Source of the DNA: Janthinobacterium sp.
GTDB taxonomy: Bacteria; Pseudomonadota; Gammaproteobacteria; Burkholderiales; Burkholderiaceae_D
DNA length: 44,424 bases
Assembly: GCF_009923995.1 (NCBI RefSeq)
Contig: NZ_RFSK01000050.1
Location: 1 to 44,424 of the forward strand
Direction: 5' to 3'
The translations under genes were made by a program, and so were the position numbers. A model generated the notes under the pieces. The model was not told the origin of the DNA, made no database searches, and saw only the letters and a program-made list of their open reading frames with translations. Numbering within the stretch: the stretch's first letter is position 1; each line of letters begins with the position of its first letter. Shown piece by piece: positions 44,375 through 44,424 of the stretch.

Positions 44375-44424
44375 CTTCCTTCTTCGCAGCTGACAAACAC
44401 AACGCTTTGTCGATAGCGCGAAAG

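Overview
The window is chromosomal DNA from a GC-rich betaproteobacterium. Gene content, the rpe-gph-trpEGDC order and the protein sequences point to Oxalobacteraceae, most likely Janthinobacterium or a close relative; this is inferred from recognition of the families, not from a search. Coding density is high. No phage, transposase, integrase or CRISPR array was seen.

Layout. 1-5.8 kb: the 3' part of a secreted PA-domain subtilase, three tandem AIM24-family genes, a crotonase-fold protein that lacks both usual catalytic glutamates, and a periplasmic DUF2807 protein. 5.9-11.2 kb: a flavin reductase-like gene, a 120-bp intergenic repeat, NADP-type glutamate dehydrogenase (with an NtrC-like site), a DUF819 membrane protein and the tRNA-hydroxylation protein TrhP. 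11.2-15.6 kb: a divergent TetR regulator and TetA-like efflux pump with clear operators, then FadE, whose 3' end overlaps the pump gene on the opposite strand. 15.7-21.3 kb: two identical tRNA-Phe genes in the same orientation enclose an exported protein, a lipoprotein, an S9 peptidase, a PsiF-like protein and a DUF2058 protein. 21.5-30.8 kb: dkgB with an LLM flavin oxidoreductase, a UbiH-family monooxygenase, DsbC, an iorA-iorB-nucleotidyltransferase molybdo-hydroxylase operon and an M61 peptidase. 31-33.8 kb: two tandem paralogous membrane diguanylate cyclases and a small TonB_C-like lipoprotein. 33.8-39.5 kb: the minus-strand block rpe-gph-trpL-trpE-trpG-trpD-trpC. 39.6-44.4 kb: apaG, a 48-residue membrane protein divergent from mltA, a universal stress protein with an FNR/ANR-type promoter, an MFS transporter, an active-type enoyl-CoA hydratase, and a strong promoter at the right edge that may serve an rRNA operon.

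The main unlabelled signals are regulatory. The clearest is a 30-codon trp leader peptide ORF with four Trp codons, tucked between gph and trpE and followed by mutually exclusive RNA stems, which indicates ribosome-mediated attenuation of trpEGDC. Others are the TetR operator array, the perfect TTGAT-N4-ATCAA box before the stress-protein gene, the GCAC-N7-GTGC site before gdhA, and a perfect TATAAT placed so that the UbiH-family mRNA would be nearly leaderless. Of the protein-coding loci, the AIM24 trio and the tandem diguanylate cyclases are the least explained.
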